Source: Alphaproteobacteria bacterium
GTDB taxonomy: Bacteria > Pseudomonadota > Alphaproteobacteria > Sphingomonadales > Sphingomonadaceae
Length of the DNA stretch: 64,000 bases
Assembly (NCBI GenBank): GCA_018823325.1
Contig: JAHJIJ010000034.1
Location: forward strand, 124,001 to 188,000
Direction of reading: 5' to 3'
Shown here piece after piece: positions 37,117-48,569 of this stretch. The notes beneath the pieces are model-generated. The model had not been told where the DNA came from. It saw only the letters and a list, made by a program, of their open reading frames with translations, and ran no database searches. Made by a program: the position numbers and the translations under genes. Every line of letters starts with the position of its first letter. Position 1 is the stretch's first letter.

Positions 37117-38706
37117 TCAGTGCCGGAAATGCCGCATGCCGGTGAAGACCATCGCCAGCCCGGCCTCGTCAGCTGCCGCGATCACCGCATCATCGCCGAG
37201 CGAGCCGCCCGGCTGAATGACAGCGGTGGCGCCCGCCTCAGCGGCCGCAAGCAGCCCGTCCGGGAAAGGGAAGAACGCATCGGACGCAACCGCGCTGCCA
37301 ACGGTACGCGGCGCGCTCCAGCCCGCAGCCTCCGCAGCCTCGCGCGCGCGAATCGCGGCGATCCGCGAGGAATCGCGGCGATTCATCTGCCCTGCGCCAA
37401 TGCCGGCCGTCACCCCATCCTTGGCGTACACGATCGCATTGGAACGGACATGCTTGGCGATGGTCCAGGCGAACAGGCAGTCGGCCAGCTCCTGCTCCGT
37501 CGGCGCGCGCTTCGTGACGACCTTGAGGTCATCGCGCGAGATGCGGCCATTGTCGCGGTTCTGCACCAGCATGCCGCCGGCAATTGACTTCATCGTCATG
37601 CCGGGGCGGGCAGGATCGGGCAGCGGGCCGGTGAGGATGAGGCGCAGGTTCTTCTTCTTCGCGAAGACAGCGCGCGCGGCCTCATCTGCCTCCGGCGCGC
37701 AGACGACCTCGGTGAAGATTTCCGTGATCGCTTCGGCCGTCGGCCCGTCGAGCGGGCGATTGACCGCTATGATGCCGCCGAAAGCCGAAACCGTGTCACA
37801 CTGGAAAGCCGCGCGATACGCTTCGATCAGCGTCTCGCCGGTGGCCACGCCACAGGGATTGGCATGCTTGATGATGACGACGGTGGGCGGGCCATCGCGG
37901 AATTCACTGACCAGCTCCAGCGCGGCATCCGCGTCGGCCAGGTTGTTGTAGCTCAGTTCCTTGCCCTGCACCTGCTGGTGATCGGCAAGCGTGTCACTGC
38001 CGGCGAAGGCGGGCAAATAGAGGGCTGCCTGCTGATGCGGGTTCTCGCCGTAACGCAGCGACTGGCCGAGGCGCATCGGCACGGCCATGCGCGGCGGAAA
38101 GGCCTCGCCCTGATCGACATTGGCGAACCAGCCGGCGATCATGGAATCATATTCCGCCGTCGCGGCATAGGCCTTGGCTGCGCAGAGGCGGCGGAAATCA
38201 TAGCTGGTGGCACCCGCTTTCTCGTCCATCTCTGCAATCAGGCGCGCATAATCGGCGGGATCGGTGAGGATCGTGACGCTGGCGTGATTCTTGGCGGCGG
38301 AGCGGACCATCGAGGGACCGCCGATATCGATATTCTCGATGATCTCGTCCCGGTCGGCGCCCTTCGCCACGGTCGCAGCGAAGGGATAAAGATTGACCAC
38401 AACCAGATCGATCGCGCCAATCTCATGGGCCTCCATGGCGGCGACATGCTCGGCATTGTCGCGCACGGCCAGAAGACCACCATGCACCTTGGGATGCAGC
38501 GTCTTGACCCGGCCATCCATCATCTCGGGAAAGCCGGTGAGATCCGAAATATCGCGAACCTCAAGCCCAGCCTCGCGCAGGGCCTTGGCCGTGCCGCCGG
38601 TGGAGACCAGCTCCACGCCGTGCCGCGCCAGAGCCGCGCCCAGCTCAAATAGCCCCGTCTTGTCGGACACCGAAAGAAGTGCCCGCCGGATTGTCACATC
38701 CTGCAT
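37117..38706 (-). CDS. purH: bifunctional purine biosynthesis protein PurH (AICAR transformylase / IMP cyclohydrolase)
   Basis: Last two steps of IMP synthesis. The 529-residue protein has the N-terminal MGS-like IMP cyclohydrolase domain ([59 protein letters not shown]) and the C-terminal transformylase with [45 protein letters not shown] (catalytic Lys-His) and AFFPFPDGL. Usual length. It follows the heparinase gene by 12 bases; AICAR from the his pathway also enters here. Confidence 0.97.
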   Translation of the reverse strand: MQDVTIRRALLSVSDKTGLFELGAALARHGVELVSTGGTAKALREAGLEVRDISDLTGFPEMMDGRVKTLHPKVHGGLLAVRDNAEHVAAMEAHEIGAIDLVVVNLYPFAATVAKGADRDEIIENIDIGGPSMVRSAAKNHASVTILTDPADYARLIAEMDEKAGATSYDFRRLCAAKAYAATAEYDSMIAGWFANVDQGEAFPPRMAVPMRLGQSLRYGENPHQQAALYLPAFAGSDTLADHQQVQGKELSYNNLADADAALELVSEFRDGPPTVVIIKHANPCGVATGETLIEAYRAAFQCDTVSAFGGIIAVNRPLDGPTAEAITEIFTEVVCAPEADEAARAVFAKKKNLRLILTGPLPDPARPGMTMKSIAGGMLVQNRDNGRISRDDLKVVTKRAPTEQELADCLFAWTIAKHVRSNAIVYAKDGVTAGIGAGQMNRRDSSRIAAIRAREAAEAAGWSAPRTVGSAVASDAFFPFPDGLLAAAEAGATAVIQPGGSLGDDAVIAAADEAGLAMVFTGMRHFRH

Positions 38707-38718
38707 CTGTCTTGTTCC

Positions 38719-40476
38719 TTATCCCGATTTCTTCAGCAGCCAGCCGATGCTCGTGCCGCCCGGCCCGGTGTCGGCATTCACTACAAGTTGCTGCGTGGGG
38801 TGAGGCCTGCCTTCGCCATCCACCCAGAGACTGTCTTCCACCGCAAGCTCGCCTGCGCCCACACGGAACTGCCACAGCGCGCCGCTGGGTAGCCGGAGCA
38901 AAGCCCCCTGTTTGTCGGCCGTCAAAGTCGGTTCGACATCGGGACCAAGATGGAAGCGGATGGCAAGGGGGCAGCTGACCGGCTTGCGGCGGCGGCCGCC
39001 CGGCAGAAGCACGTCCTCGCCGCGCAGCTCGCGGCCCTCATTGGTGAGCACCAGCGTGCGGCGATGGATATGGCCGAGGCGGCGGGCATAGCCATCATGC
39101 GCGATTTCGAGGCGGCTGCCCTGCTCATGCTCCTGCCGATCCAGCTCGACCTCGCTCACGCCCTTGCCGAGCGCGCCGTCCGGCAGGATGGCCGTTGAAT
39201 TGGTGTCGTCCAGCACCAGCGTTGAGTGTGCCGCCGTGGTGCGCAGGCCCTGGGTGAGATTGGCAGGCAAGGCCGCGCCAGCGAGCGCCGCGCCACCGCA
39301 ATTGACGATGAGCCGCACCGGCCCGTCCGAGACTTCCAGCGCGGCCGTCGACGCGCAGCCATTGGAGGCGAGCCGCGCAACCGGCGGCGGCGCCGCATCG
39401 ACCTGCACAACGGTGGTGCCGCCGCTCAGCCGTTGATAGCCCCAGTCCCGCGCCTGCCGCAGCGGCCGCGTACGGATGCCCGAGGCCGCGACGATGGCGG
39501 TGATCCGGGCGGGGTCGAGCGGCGCGCCGCCCTGCCAGCTGCCCGGTGCACCATCGCCGTGCAGGATACCAAGCAAAGCCGCCACCATGCGCTCCAGATG
39601 TTCCGCCAGCCAGACCGGCAGATCGGTCCGACGCACGTCATAGACAGCGCGCAACATCGCCAGCAGCGTGATCGCCTCGACCTGCTCCAGCGGCGAGCGC
39701 GAGATGATGCCGCCATCGCCGGAGAAGCCGCTCTCCAGCGCGCGCCGCAAACCGGCCTCGCCGAAAATCCGCCGCGGGTCTCCGCCCGGCAGCAACAGCC
39801 CGGCCGCCACAATGCCAGTCCAGGCGATGACGCGCGGGAGGCCCAGCGGCGCCTTGTCCGCACCGCGATCCAGATGACGGGCGGTGCGCGCGATGCTGTT
39901 GAGCACCAGGCTGCGATACACCAGATCGTTGCTGGAGAGGATCAGCGGGGAAAAGGCCGTCCAGTGCAGGAGCCGCCAGCCGGCATTATCGACGCGCCAG
40001 GCCGGTTCGCTCGGCTTTTCGGCATGCGCCGTGAGCCAGGCCCGCATCTGCGATTCTGCCACCGGCACGGCATTGTCGCGCGTGGTGGCGGCGGCAAGAT
40101 CACGCAGCCAGCGGAAACCATGAAGATAGTCAACGAATTCAGCGGGCTGCTCGATCCGCCGCCAGTCTAGCGCCGGCACGGGCTGCTTCAAACCCCGGAA
40201 CAGGAAATAGCCCGCCCGCAAAGCCTGACCCGCGCGCGGATCGCCCGGTATGCCGTCATCCGGCACCGCGAGCAGCTTGAGCGGATATTTGCCCTTGAGC
40301 CGCATGTTGTGAAAGGGCGTCGCCCAGCTCATGCGGTAGAAATGATTGGCCAGACGCTCGGCCAGCGAATGACCGCGGTCATCGGATACGCGAATCAGGC
40401 GCTTGCCCCGCTCGATCCCGTCCTCCGCCGGCTCTTCCGGCTGGGGCGCTGGCGTGGGGAGCGGCCGCGAGCTCAT
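38719..40476 (-). CDS. heparinase II/III family protein
   Basis: A 585-residue protein with an N-terminal helical toroid ([41 protein letters not shown]) and a C-terminal heparinase_II_III beta domain ([38 protein letters not shown]). Family members are polysaccharide lyases acting on uronate-containing chains. No signal peptide is visible here, and the gene is embedded between purH and rpe as in many sphingomonads and other alphaproteobacteria, so the true substrate is unclear and may be an intracellular or periplasmic glycan. It overlaps rpe by four bases. Confidence 0.85.
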   Translation of the reverse strand: MSSRPLPTPAPQPEEPAEDGIERGKRLIRVSDDRGHSLAERLANHFYRMSWATPFHNMRLKGKYPLKLLAVPDDGIPGDPRAGQALRAGYFLFRGLKQPVPALDWRRIEQPAEFVDYLHGFRWLRDLAAATTRDNAVPVAESQMRAWLTAHAEKPSEPAWRVDNAGWRLLHWTAFSPLILSSNDLVYRSLVLNSIARTARHLDRGADKAPLGLPRVIAWTGIVAAGLLLPGGDPRRIFGEAGLRRALESGFSGDGGIISRSPLEQVEAITLLAMLRAVYDVRRTDLPVWLAEHLERMVAALLGILHGDGAPGSWQGGAPLDPARITAIVAASGIRTRPLRQARDWGYQRLSGGTTVVQVDAAPPPVARLASNGCASTAALEVSDGPVRLIVNCGGAALAGAALPANLTQGLRTTAAHSTLVLDDTNSTAILPDGALGKGVSEVELDRQEHEQGSRLEIAHDGYARRLGHIHRRTLVLTNEGRELRGEDVLLPGGRRRKPVSCPLAIRFHLGPDVEPTLTADKQGALLRLPSGALWQFRVGAGELAVEDSLWVDGEGRPHPTQQLVVNADTGPGGTSIGWLLKKSG

Positions 40477-41135
40477 CCGCCCCTCAACATCCGGATATTA
40501 TCGGCATAGGCAGCGGGTCCGCCCCGGAAGGTCGCCGTGCCGGCAACCAGCACATCCGCGCCCGCGGCAATGACGCGCGGCGCGGTGACGGCATCGACGC
40601 CGCCATCCACTTCCAGCGCAATTTCCTTGCCGGTCTTGTCGATCGCCTTGCGCACCGCCTCGATCTTGCGGAGCTGGCTGTCGATGAAGCTCTGCCCGCC
40701 AAAGCCGGGGTTGACGCTCATGATCAGCACCAGATCGAGATCTTCCAGCAGATAGTCGAGCATCTTGGCCGGTGTGCCGGGATTGAGCGAAACGCCCGCC
40801 TTCTTGCCCAGCGCCTTGATCCGCTGGACCGTACGGTGAATGTGCGGCCCTGCCTCCGGGTGAACGGTGAGGATATCCGCCCCGGCCTCGGCAAAGGCAT
40901 CGAGGAAGCCATCCACCGGCGAGATCATCAGATGCACATCGAGCGGCTTTTGCGTGTGCGGACGCAGCGCCTTCACGACCATGGGACCGATGGTGATATT
41001 CGGCACGAAATGGCCATCCATCACATCGACGTGAATCCAGTCCGCGCCAGCTTCATCGACCGCGCGCACTTCCTCGCCAAGGCGCGCGAAGTCTGCAGAG
41101 AGGATCGACGGGGAAATACGCACTGATGGCATCAT
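40473..41135 (-). CDS. rpe: ribulose-phosphate 3-epimerase
   Basis: Pentose phosphate pathway enzyme interconverting ribulose 5-phosphate and xylulose 5-phosphate. The 220-residue TIM barrel shows [36 protein letters not shown] (metal ligands), [30 protein letters not shown] and [20 protein letters not shown]. Starts at 41135 or one codon later. The ATGA overlap with the heparinase gene shows co-transcription. Confidence 0.97.
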   Translation of the reverse strand: MMPSVRISPSILSADFARLGEEVRAVDEAGADWIHVDVMDGHFVPNITIGPMVVKALRPHTQKPLDVHLMISPVDGFLDAFAEAGADILTVHPEAGPHIHRTVQRIKALGKKAGVSLNPGTPAKMLDYLLEDLDLVLIMSVNPGFGGQSFIDSQLRKIEAVRKAIDKTGKEIALEVDGGVDAVTAPRVIAAGADVLVAGTATFRGGPAAYADNIRMLRGG

Positions 41136-41214
41136 GAAATTCGCTTAACCCTGCGATTCGGCCAGCGCAACTGCCGCAAGTCGAAAGTTGTGGATGGATT
41201 GCGCCTTGAGCGCC

Positions 41215-42525
41215 CTAAACCGATTCGGAACGTGACAGGCTGGCGATGAAGAAGCCATCCAGGCCGCCCGTATCGGCCAGCAGACCCGGCAAAATCCGCA
41301 GGCTGTGCGCGTCGGGCAGCAGACCGGCAGGCAGCGATGCCTGATCGATCGCGCGGGGCTGCATGTGCGGATGCCGCGCCAGCAAGGACTCGATCTGGGC
41401 TTCGCCTTCCTCCGGCTCCAGCGAGCAGGTCGCGTACACCAGCGTGCCGCCGGGTTTCAGCCAGTTGACCGCACGATCGAGGAGCGCCGTCTGGATCTCC
41501 GCCATCTCGGCGATCTGCCGGGGGCCGATGCGGTGCAGGACGTCCGGATGACGCCGGAAGATACCCGTAGCGCTGCACGGCGCGTCGAGCAGGATGGCGT
41601 CCACCGACTCGGCAGGCTCCCATTGCGTGAGATCGGCCCGCAGCACTGATGCCTCCACGCCCGTGCGCGCGAGATTGGCCTGCATCCGCTCGAGGCGCCG
41701 CTGCGACTGATCGACAGAGGTGACGCGCCAGCCCGCGGCGGCAAGCTGCATCGTCTTTCCGCCCGGCGCTGCGCACAGATCGAGCACCGAGCGCCCGTCG
41801 CCCGCACCGAGCAACCGCGCTGGAATGGAGGCCGCGAGATCCTGCACCCACCATTGCCCCTCGGCATAGCCGGGCAGCGCGGGCACATCGCTCTCCGCCG
41901 GCAAGCGGACATGGCCCGGCGCGAGCGAGATACCGGCCAGCCGCTCTGCCCATTCGCCCGTCGCGCCGGAATCACGCAGGCTGAGATCGAGCGGCGGACG
42001 ATGCCCCATGGCACCACGCGCAGCCGCGACCACATCGATGCCCCAGGCCTCGGCCCAGCGCTCCTCCACGGCGGCGGGAAGGCGCGGCGCTGGCGGAAGG
42101 GTGAGCTTGCGCCGGAACAGCGTTCCCAACACGCCATGCACAAGCTTGCGCGGCCCACCATCGACGAGCGGCAGCGACGTCGCGATGACGGCGTGGGGCG
42201 GCGTTTCGAGGATCAGGGCCTGCGCCAGAGCGAGCCGCAGCACCATCCGCGCCTTTGCATCGTCCGGCAATGGCCGGGGCGTGGCACTGTCGATGAGCGC
42301 ATCCAGCTCTGCCATATAGCGCAGCACGCCGGCGGCGATGCCATGCGCCAGTGCGCGATCCGGCGCGTGGGTGATGTTGCGGGCGGCAGCGCCGAGCGCC
42401 TGCTCAAGCGGCTGCCCCCTCCTGATCACTGCATCGAGCAAGCTGAGGGCGGCGCGCCGGGCTGGAAGGCCGGCAGGCTGGGCATTTTCATGGCCGGCCT
42501 GTAATTTGGCGGTTGGGTGCGGCAT
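41215..42525 (-). CDS. rsmB: 16S rRNA m5C methyltransferase RsmB (Sun/Fmu family)
   Basis: Methylates a cytosine of 16S rRNA (C967 in E. coli). The 436-residue protein has an N-terminal NusB-like RNA-binding domain (AALSLLDAVIRRGQPLEQAL, HGVLGTLFRR) and a SAM methyltransferase domain with VLDLCAAPGGKTMQLAAAGW, the motif-IV Cys in LLDAPCSATGIFRRHPD and the motif-VI Cys in YATCSLEPEEGE. First gene of the rsmB-rpe-hep-purH group and divergent from the SDHAF4-type gene. Confidence 0.95.
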   Translation of the reverse strand: MPHPTAKLQAGHENAQPAGLPARRAALSLLDAVIRRGQPLEQALGAAARNITHAPDRALAHGIAAGVLRYMAELDALIDSATPRPLPDDAKARMVLRLALAQALILETPPHAVIATSLPLVDGGPRKLVHGVLGTLFRRKLTLPPAPRLPAAVEERWAEAWGIDVVAAARGAMGHRPPLDLSLRDSGATGEWAERLAGISLAPGHVRLPAESDVPALPGYAEGQWWVQDLAASIPARLLGAGDGRSVLDLCAAPGGKTMQLAAAGWRVTSVDQSQRRLERMQANLARTGVEASVLRADLTQWEPAESVDAILLDAPCSATGIFRRHPDVLHRIGPRQIAEMAEIQTALLDRAVNWLKPGGTLVYATCSLEPEEGEAQIESLLARHPHMQPRAIDQASLPAGLLPDAHSLRILPGLLADTGGLDGFFIASLSRSESV

Positions 42526-42631
42526 GGCTTGGTCCTATAACAACGATTGACATGTGTGACGCCTGAAATGGCGCCGACCGTATCCGGCGCGTTCGGACGG
42601 TGGGCTGCGAGATGGGAAAGGATCAGAAACC

Positions 42632-42796
42632 TTGGGGAAACGACCCGATCATCTCAAGCCCCCGAGCTACCTTTCCAAGAGCCCGCCGGTGCCTGAACCG
42701 GGCGAAGGGAAAGCCGAGCCGCGCCCGGCGGAAGAAACGCTCGATCCGACGCGGTTTGGCGATTGGGAGCGCAAGGGTATTGCCGTTGATTTCTAA
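42632..42796 (+). CDS. DUF1674 / SDHAF4-type small protein
   Basis: A 54-residue protein, too short for routine gene callers. It reads MGKRPDHLKPPSYLSKSP, then an acidic/proline-rich middle, and ends with PTRFGDWERKGIAVDF, the hallmark C-terminus of the DUF1674 (succinate dehydrogenase assembly factor 4) family. In eukaryotes this factor assists flavinated SdhA. The start is TTG at 42632 with AAAGGA nine bases upstream; no ATG or GTG exists in frame. It is divergent from rsmB, the neighbourhood in which this family is commonly found in alphaproteobacteria. No sdh genes are in the window. Confidence 0.85.
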   Translation: MGKRPDHLKPPSYLSKSPPVPEPGEGKAEPRPAEETLDPTRFGDWERKGIAVDF

Positions 42797-43024
42797 GCAG
42801 CGCGCGCTGCGTGCGCTTTGTGACAGTTTTTTTGCTCTTTGTCCCTTTTTGGTGCAGTTTTTGGGTGCAATGTCATCAGCAATTGTTCATATGTCTCTTC
42901 GAACACTCCGTCAGAGAGTGGAACGCAGAATCGGATCGCTGGTCTTGGGGCGTGATGCCATATTGTCTGCCTTGATGCTCCCACCATCAGGTCGACGTGC
43001 GCCGCTGCCTGACGGACACGCAAG
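42797..43024. other. AT/T-rich intergenic region with palindrome and homopolymeric T tracts
   Basis: This stretch begins with the perfect palindrome GCAGCGCGCGCTGC right after the SDHAF4-type stop, followed after 16 bases by T7 and further T-rich runs (TTTTTGCTCTTTGTCC, GTTTTTGGGTGC) and an AT-rich core around CAGCAATTGTTCATATG. The palindrome is too far from the T-run to be a textbook terminator. It probably carries the promoter of the downstream unknown gene. A weak open frame on the minus strand was not accepted. Confidence 0.5.
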
Positions 43025-43591
43025 GTGACCGATTCCAACCGAACTTCTGCTTCGACCGGCTATGCCGCGAATGTCGAGCACGGAACGCCGGTCGGTCATC
43101 CCACACCGGCCGGCGAACCGCCCAACTCCGAACAACCCGATCTTTTTCCCGGCGCCCGTCCTCCGGTCGCGCCCGCATCCGGTGACGCAGCGCTGCTCCA
43201 GGCGGTCGGCCGCCTCATTCTGGCATGGGGTCATCTCGAACGGACGACCGCTGACAAGGTATCGGCCATGCGCGAATCCTTTGGCGATGTGCGAACGGTT
43301 GGCGGGAGAACGCGCCCCACGATCCAGAAGCTGCTGGCCGAACTACGGGCGCTCGTCGCCATGAGGGACAGGCACGATCAGGACGCGCTGGCAGTGATCG
43401 CCACGATCGACGGGACGCTGCAACGCACCGCCCAGTTCCGCCAGTTGATCATTGACGGGGCGCAGCGCGCCACCGGCAAGATCCTCGATTGCCGCGATAT
43501 CAAGAATTGCCCGATCGAGATCGGCCTGCGGGAAATCGAGCGGGAAGCGACCTCGCTGGACCGGATCTGCGCGCAAATCGTGGAACTGTAA
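43025..43591 (+). CDS. hypothetical protein
   Basis: A 188-residue soluble protein I cannot assign. The first ~55 residues are low-complexity and rich in Pro/Ala/Gly (HPTPAGEPPNSEQPDLFPGA), and the rest is predicted almost wholly helical: LLQAVGRLILAWGHLERTTA, IQKLLAELRALVAMRDRHDQ, TAQFRQLIIDGAQRATG. The segment ILDCRDIKNCPIEIGLREIE contains two cysteines. The pattern, a helical bundle beginning with a W-x-x-L-E motif, is reminiscent of small phage- or plasmid-borne proteins, but no family was recognised. GTG at 43025 is the presumed start with a weak ribosome-binding site. Isolated between an AT-rich region and ssb. Confidence 0.55.
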   Translation: MTDSNRTSASTGYAANVEHGTPVGHPTPAGEPPNSEQPDLFPGARPPVAPASGDAALLQAVGRLILAWGHLERTTADKVSAMRESFGDVRTVGGRTRPTIQKLLAELRALVAMRDRHDQDALAVIATIDGTLQRTAQFRQLIIDGAQRATGKILDCRDIKNCPIEIGLREIEREATSLDRICAQIVEL

Positions 43592-43643
43592 GCGGCCTGC
43601 CGTGAGGGCGGCAGCAGCCCCTCCTCGCCGCCGTCAAAACCGC

Positions 43644-44165
43644 TCAGAACGGAATTTCGTCGTCATCCAGACCATCGTCGAAAGCGGCGCTGCCCCCTGA
43701 GCGGCTCGCGCCGCCCGACGCGGAACGCCCGCCGCCGAAATCATCGCCGCCACCGCCCCAGCTATCATTTCGGCCACCGCCGCCGCCCTGACCACCGCCA
43801 GCGCCGCCACCCTGGCCGCCATCCAGCATGGTCATCACGGCACCGGGGCCGGAGAGCACGACCTCTGTCGAATAGCGGTCCTGACCGTTCTGGTCCTGCC
43901 ACTTGCGGGTCTGCAGCGAGCCTTCGATGTAGACCTTCTTGCCCTTGCGCAGATACTTTTCCGCGATGCCGATCAGGCCATCCGAGCGGATCACCACGCT
44001 GTGCCACTCGGTCCGCTCGCGGCGCTCGCCCGAGGCGCGGTCCGTCCAGGTCTCGGACGTGGCGATGCGCAGATTGCAGATGCGCCCGCCATTGCTGAAG
44101 CTCTTCACTTCAGGATCGGCCCCAAGATTGCCGACCAGAATGACCTTATTGACGCTGCCTGCCAT
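43644..44165 (-). CDS. ssb: single-stranded DNA-binding protein Ssb
   Basis: Tetrameric ssDNA-binding protein needed for replication and repair, 173 residues. The OB-fold occupies residues 1-110 ([60 protein letters not shown]). A glycine-rich disordered linker follows ([20 protein letters not shown]), and the C-terminal acidic tip is DDDEIPF, which recruits partner proteins. Usual length and layout. Confidence 0.97.
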   Translation of the reverse strand: MAGSVNKVILVGNLGADPEVKSFSNGGRICNLRIATSETWTDRASGERRERTEWHSVVIRSDGLIGIAEKYLRKGKKVYIEGSLQTRKWQDQNGQDRYSTEVVLSGPGAVMTMLDGGQGGGAGGGQGGGGGRNDSWGGGGDDFGGGRSASGGASRSGGSAAFDDGLDDDEIPF

Positions 44166-44290
44166 GGAGCTCTCCGATAACGCGACGAGGATTGGAAATC
44201 GAACGGCTGCTTATACGGCTGAGCGCGGCCCCGTCCAGACCGCAATGCCTGCCCGGCTGCGCGACGCGCGCCTAATAAGGCAGATCGGCC

Positions 44291-46155
<1,865 letters not shown>

Positions 46156-46159
<4 letters not shown>

Positions 46160-46401
46160 TCGGCTCCCGTGCGCACGCTGATCGCACCGGCATGCGCCGC
46201 CCGCATGGCAACGATCATGCGGCCGATGCGGCAGGCATAGGCCCCGCGCCCCGTGAAGCCCGCGCGATGCAGCAGCTCGATGCTCGCGCCCTCATGCAGC
46301 CCAAGCTCGCGCAGGCGCCGACTGTCCATCTCCGACATGGCATTCCAGTCGATGGATTCGACATAAGCGGGGTGATTGGGTTCAAGGGATGTCAGGCGCA
46401 C
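46156..46401 (-). CDS. feoA: ferrous iron transport protein FeoA
   Basis: Small SH3-like cytoplasmic partner of FeoB, 81 residues: MRLTSLEPNHPAYVESIDWN, RRLRELGLHEGASIELLHRA and ACRIGRMIVAMRAAHAGAISV are the conserved FeoA segments. Four-base overlap with feoB shows coupled translation. Upstream lie a Fur-like box and a poly-C tract, then the end of coq9 on the same strand. Confidence 0.93.
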
Positions 46402-46424
46402 GCAATATCAATCTCTGCTGGTTT

Positions 46425-46444
46425 TGCGAGCGACTATCAATATC
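46425..46444. promoter_or_regulatory. putative Fur-type operator / promoter of feoAB
   Basis: TGCGAGCGACTATCAATATC resembles the alphaproteobacterial Fur motif (TGCGA..N..ATCAATA). It lies 24 bases before feoA and just after a TTGACG (minus strand, 46444-46449) that could be a -35 box, with CAAAAC as a poor -10 at 17 bases, so a bound repressor would cover the promoter core. The match is by eye. Confidence 0.45.
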
Positions 46445-46469
46445 GTCAAGGCGACGCAAGTTTATGCTG

Positions 46470-46481
46470 CCCCCCCCCCCC
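46470..46481. repeat. homopolymeric tract of 12 C (12 G on the feoAB strand)
   Basis: Twelve uninterrupted C between the coq9 stop (10 bases away) and the feoA promoter region. It is the longest mononucleotide run noticed in the window and could change length by slippage. It is also a place where sequencing or assembly errors are likely. Confidence 0.95.
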
Positions 46482-46491
46482 GAACAGCCGC

Positions 46492-47193
46492 TCAGCCTCC
46501 GCGATAACGCAGCCGACCGAGGAAGCGAGCCATGCTGAAATGCTGGTCCGGCTGGCCGGTCAGCCGGTGCTTGGCCTTCTCGAAGCGCATGATGCCCTCG
46601 ATCCGCCGTGCGAGAAACGCGCGAGTCTCGCCATAGTCCGCGCTCTCGTCATTGACGAAAACAAGCAGGGTCGCAGCATAGACACCCGCAAGGATCGTGC
46701 GCTTGGAGTAATAATTATAGTCCACCGACCGGTCCCCGGCGGCCCGCCACATCGCATCGGCGGCCCGCCAGCCCAGCCGCGTGGCGCGCGGAAGATTGAG
46801 CGGCATGGCAAGCACCGCCTGCGCGCGGCGCAGCGCCTCGCGATTGGGCGCCAAAATGGCCAGACGCGCCTCGACGAGCGCGGTGATGCGCTCGCGGATT
46901 TTCATGGCGGCGAGACGATCTTCCGGAAGATCGCGCAGCATTGCGAGATCGACACTGGCAAACCACGCATCGATCATCGCCAGCGCGCCGCCGGAGAAAG
47001 CCAGTTCCGCCACATCACGATCCACACCGGCCGAATCGGCAGCAAGCGCCAGCGCTTCGCCGGACCAGCCATCGAACGCGGCGTTGGCGGCGATCAGCGG
47101 CGCGAGCCGCAACCGCAGATCGTCGAGAGTCTCATTGTCCAGCAAACCGGCAGTCTGAGGAACGGCGGCGGATATCGCGGTGGTCATGGCCAT
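46492..47193 (-). CDS. COQ9 family protein (ubiquinone biosynthesis accessory factor)
   Basis: A 233-residue helical protein of the COQ9 family, lipid-binding helpers of ubiquinone synthesis (COQ7 step) in mitochondria and alphaproteobacteria. The TetR-like helical N-half has LAADSAGVDRDVAELAFSGG; the family core is RAADAMWRAAGDRSVDYNYY and SKRTILAGVYAATLLVFV followed by FLARRIEGIMRFEKAK. The position upstream of feoAB is common in sphingomonads. Confidence 0.9.
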   Translation of the reverse strand: MAMTTAISAAVPQTAGLLDNETLDDLRLRLAPLIAANAAFDGWSGEALALAADSAGVDRDVAELAFSGGALAMIDAWFASVDLAMLRDLPEDRLAAMKIRERITALVEARLAILAPNREALRRAQAVLAMPLNLPRATRLGWRAADAMWRAAGDRSVDYNYYSKRTILAGVYAATLLVFVNDESADYGETRAFLARRIEGIMRFEKAKHRLTGQPDQHFSMARFLGRLRYRGG

Positions 47194-47249
47194 GCTCTAA
47201 GGCATTTTTGTGGACGAGGAAATCACCACCGCCACCGCAGCCATGATTC

Positions 47250-47669
47250 TCAGCGGAAGTCCGAGGCGATTTCCAGCATGCGGGCCGCAGCGATTGCTGC
47301 CTCGCCACCCTTGTTCTTGCGAGCGGGATCGGCGCGCTCCAGCGCCTGCGCTTCATTCTCGACCGTGAGAATGCCGTTGCCGATCGGAATGCCGTCCATG
47401 GTGAGGGCCATCAAGCCACGTGCACTCTCGTTCGACACGATCTCGAAATGATAGGTCTCGCCCCGAATCACCACACCGATGGCGACGAAGCCATCATAGC
47501 GCCCGCTTTCCGCCGCGAGAGACACGGCGCCGGGAATTTCGAGCGCGCCTGGCACAGTGAGGACATCGGCAACATGGCCCGCCTCCTCCAGTGCAGCGCG
47601 CGCACCGGCAATCAGCATGTCATTGAGGTGATCATAAAAGCGCGCTTCGACGATCAGAAACTTGGCCAT
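47250..47669 (-). CDS. ribH: 6,7-dimethyl-8-ribityllumazine synthase RibH
   Basis: Penultimate step of riboflavin synthesis: condenses the pyrimidine intermediate with dihydroxybutanone phosphate. The 139-residue protein contains [60 protein letters not shown] (catalytic His) and [19 protein letters not shown]. The ATG at 47669 was chosen because AAGG stands six bases upstream; the open frame continues to 47726 through the previous gene's end. It is the last gene of the rib cluster. Confidence 0.95.
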   Translation of the reverse strand: MAKFLIVEARFYDHLNDMLIAGARAALEEAGHVADVLTVPGALEIPGAVSLAAESGRYDGFVAIGVVIRGETYHFEIVSNESARGLMALTMDGIPIGNGILTVENEAQALERADPARKNKGGEAAIAAARMLEIASDFR

Positions 47670-47703
47670 GTCCATCCTTTCAAGAAATTGTCTTTTCGTG
47701 AGC

Positions 47704-48567
47704 TTATCTGAACGCCGCACCGGCAATCACGGCGAGCGTGCCCGCCATCACCAGCAGGCCGCCTGTCAGGCGCCGCCAGCCGAGCTTCTCCTTGAGCATC
47801 AGCGCGCCAAGCACAAGCCCGAAGACGATGCTCGATTCGCGCACAGCCGCCACGGCACCGACCGGCGCCAGCCCGAGGGCGAACAACGCTGGCGCAAAGG
47901 CGACCACAGCCATGATCCCCGCGCGCAACCCGGCTACGCGATCGCGCACCATGAGGCCGAAGGCGGCCCCGCCGTGGCGCACAAGCAGCGCGGCCGGCAT
48001 GGGAAAGGAGCCGAGCAGGAAGAACCAGGCAATGAAAGTGAGCGAATCCGGTGCGGCGCGCACACCTTTGGCATCAACCAGCGTGTAGCAGGTGGTGAGA
48101 AGCCCGGCGATGGCAGCAGCGGCAAAGCCCGCCGGCGAAATGGAGCGCCCGCGCGCGAGCACCAGAATGCCGAGACTTACAATGGCGATGCCGGTCAGGA
48201 CGAAGCCATCCAGCCGATCCCCCAGCAGCGCCATGCCGAGCAGTGCTGTGAACACCGGCACGAAACCCCGGGCGATGGGATAGGCGGCATTGAAATCGCT
48301 CACCGAGTAGGACCATGAGAGCACGAGCTGATAGATGGCGTGGACCGCGACGGCAGCGAGCAGCCAGACCCAGAGCGCAGCCGGCGGCCAGCCGATCCAC
48401 AGCACGAAGGGCAGCGCGAGGACGAATTCGACGCAGCGAATCCACGCCAGAACCGCCAGCTTGTTCTCGCCCGACTTGAGCAGGGCATGCGCCGCCGCCG
48501 AGGCGAAGGCCGAGAAAAGCGCGAGCAGCAGCCCGGCCAGAACCGGCGCGGAACTGCCCACGATCAC
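47704..48567 (-). CDS. EamA/DMT family transporter within the riboflavin cluster
   Basis: A 287-residue protein with ten predicted membrane helices and two EamA repeats ([59 protein letters not shown]). DMT-type proteins export or import metabolites, and one branch (RibN) imports riboflavin. The gene starts two bases after ribB and ends 34 bases before ribH, so it belongs to the rib operon. A flavin or pathway-intermediate transporter is therefore a reasonable guess, not shown by sequence. Confidence 0.85.
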   Translation of the reverse strand: MIVGSSAPVLAGLLLALFSAFASAAAHALLKSGENKLAVLAWIRCVEFVLALPFVLWIGWPPAALWVWLLAAVAVHAIYQLVLSWSYSVSDFNAAYPIARGFVPVFTALLGMALLGDRLDGFVLTGIAIVSLGILVLARGRSISPAGFAAAAIAGLLTTCYTLVDAKGVRAAPDSLTFIAWFFLLGSFPMPAALLVRHGGAAFGLMVRDRVAGLRAGIMAVVAFAPALFALGLAPVGAVAAVRESSIVFGLVLGALMLKEKLGWRRLTGGLLVMAGTLAVIAGAAFR

Positions 48568-48569
48568 CC

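Noticed and set aside
42793..43038. 81-codon minus-strand frame in the T-rich intergenic region
   Set aside because: No ribosome-binding site, no recognisable pattern, and the C-terminal half merely translates the T-rich tracts.
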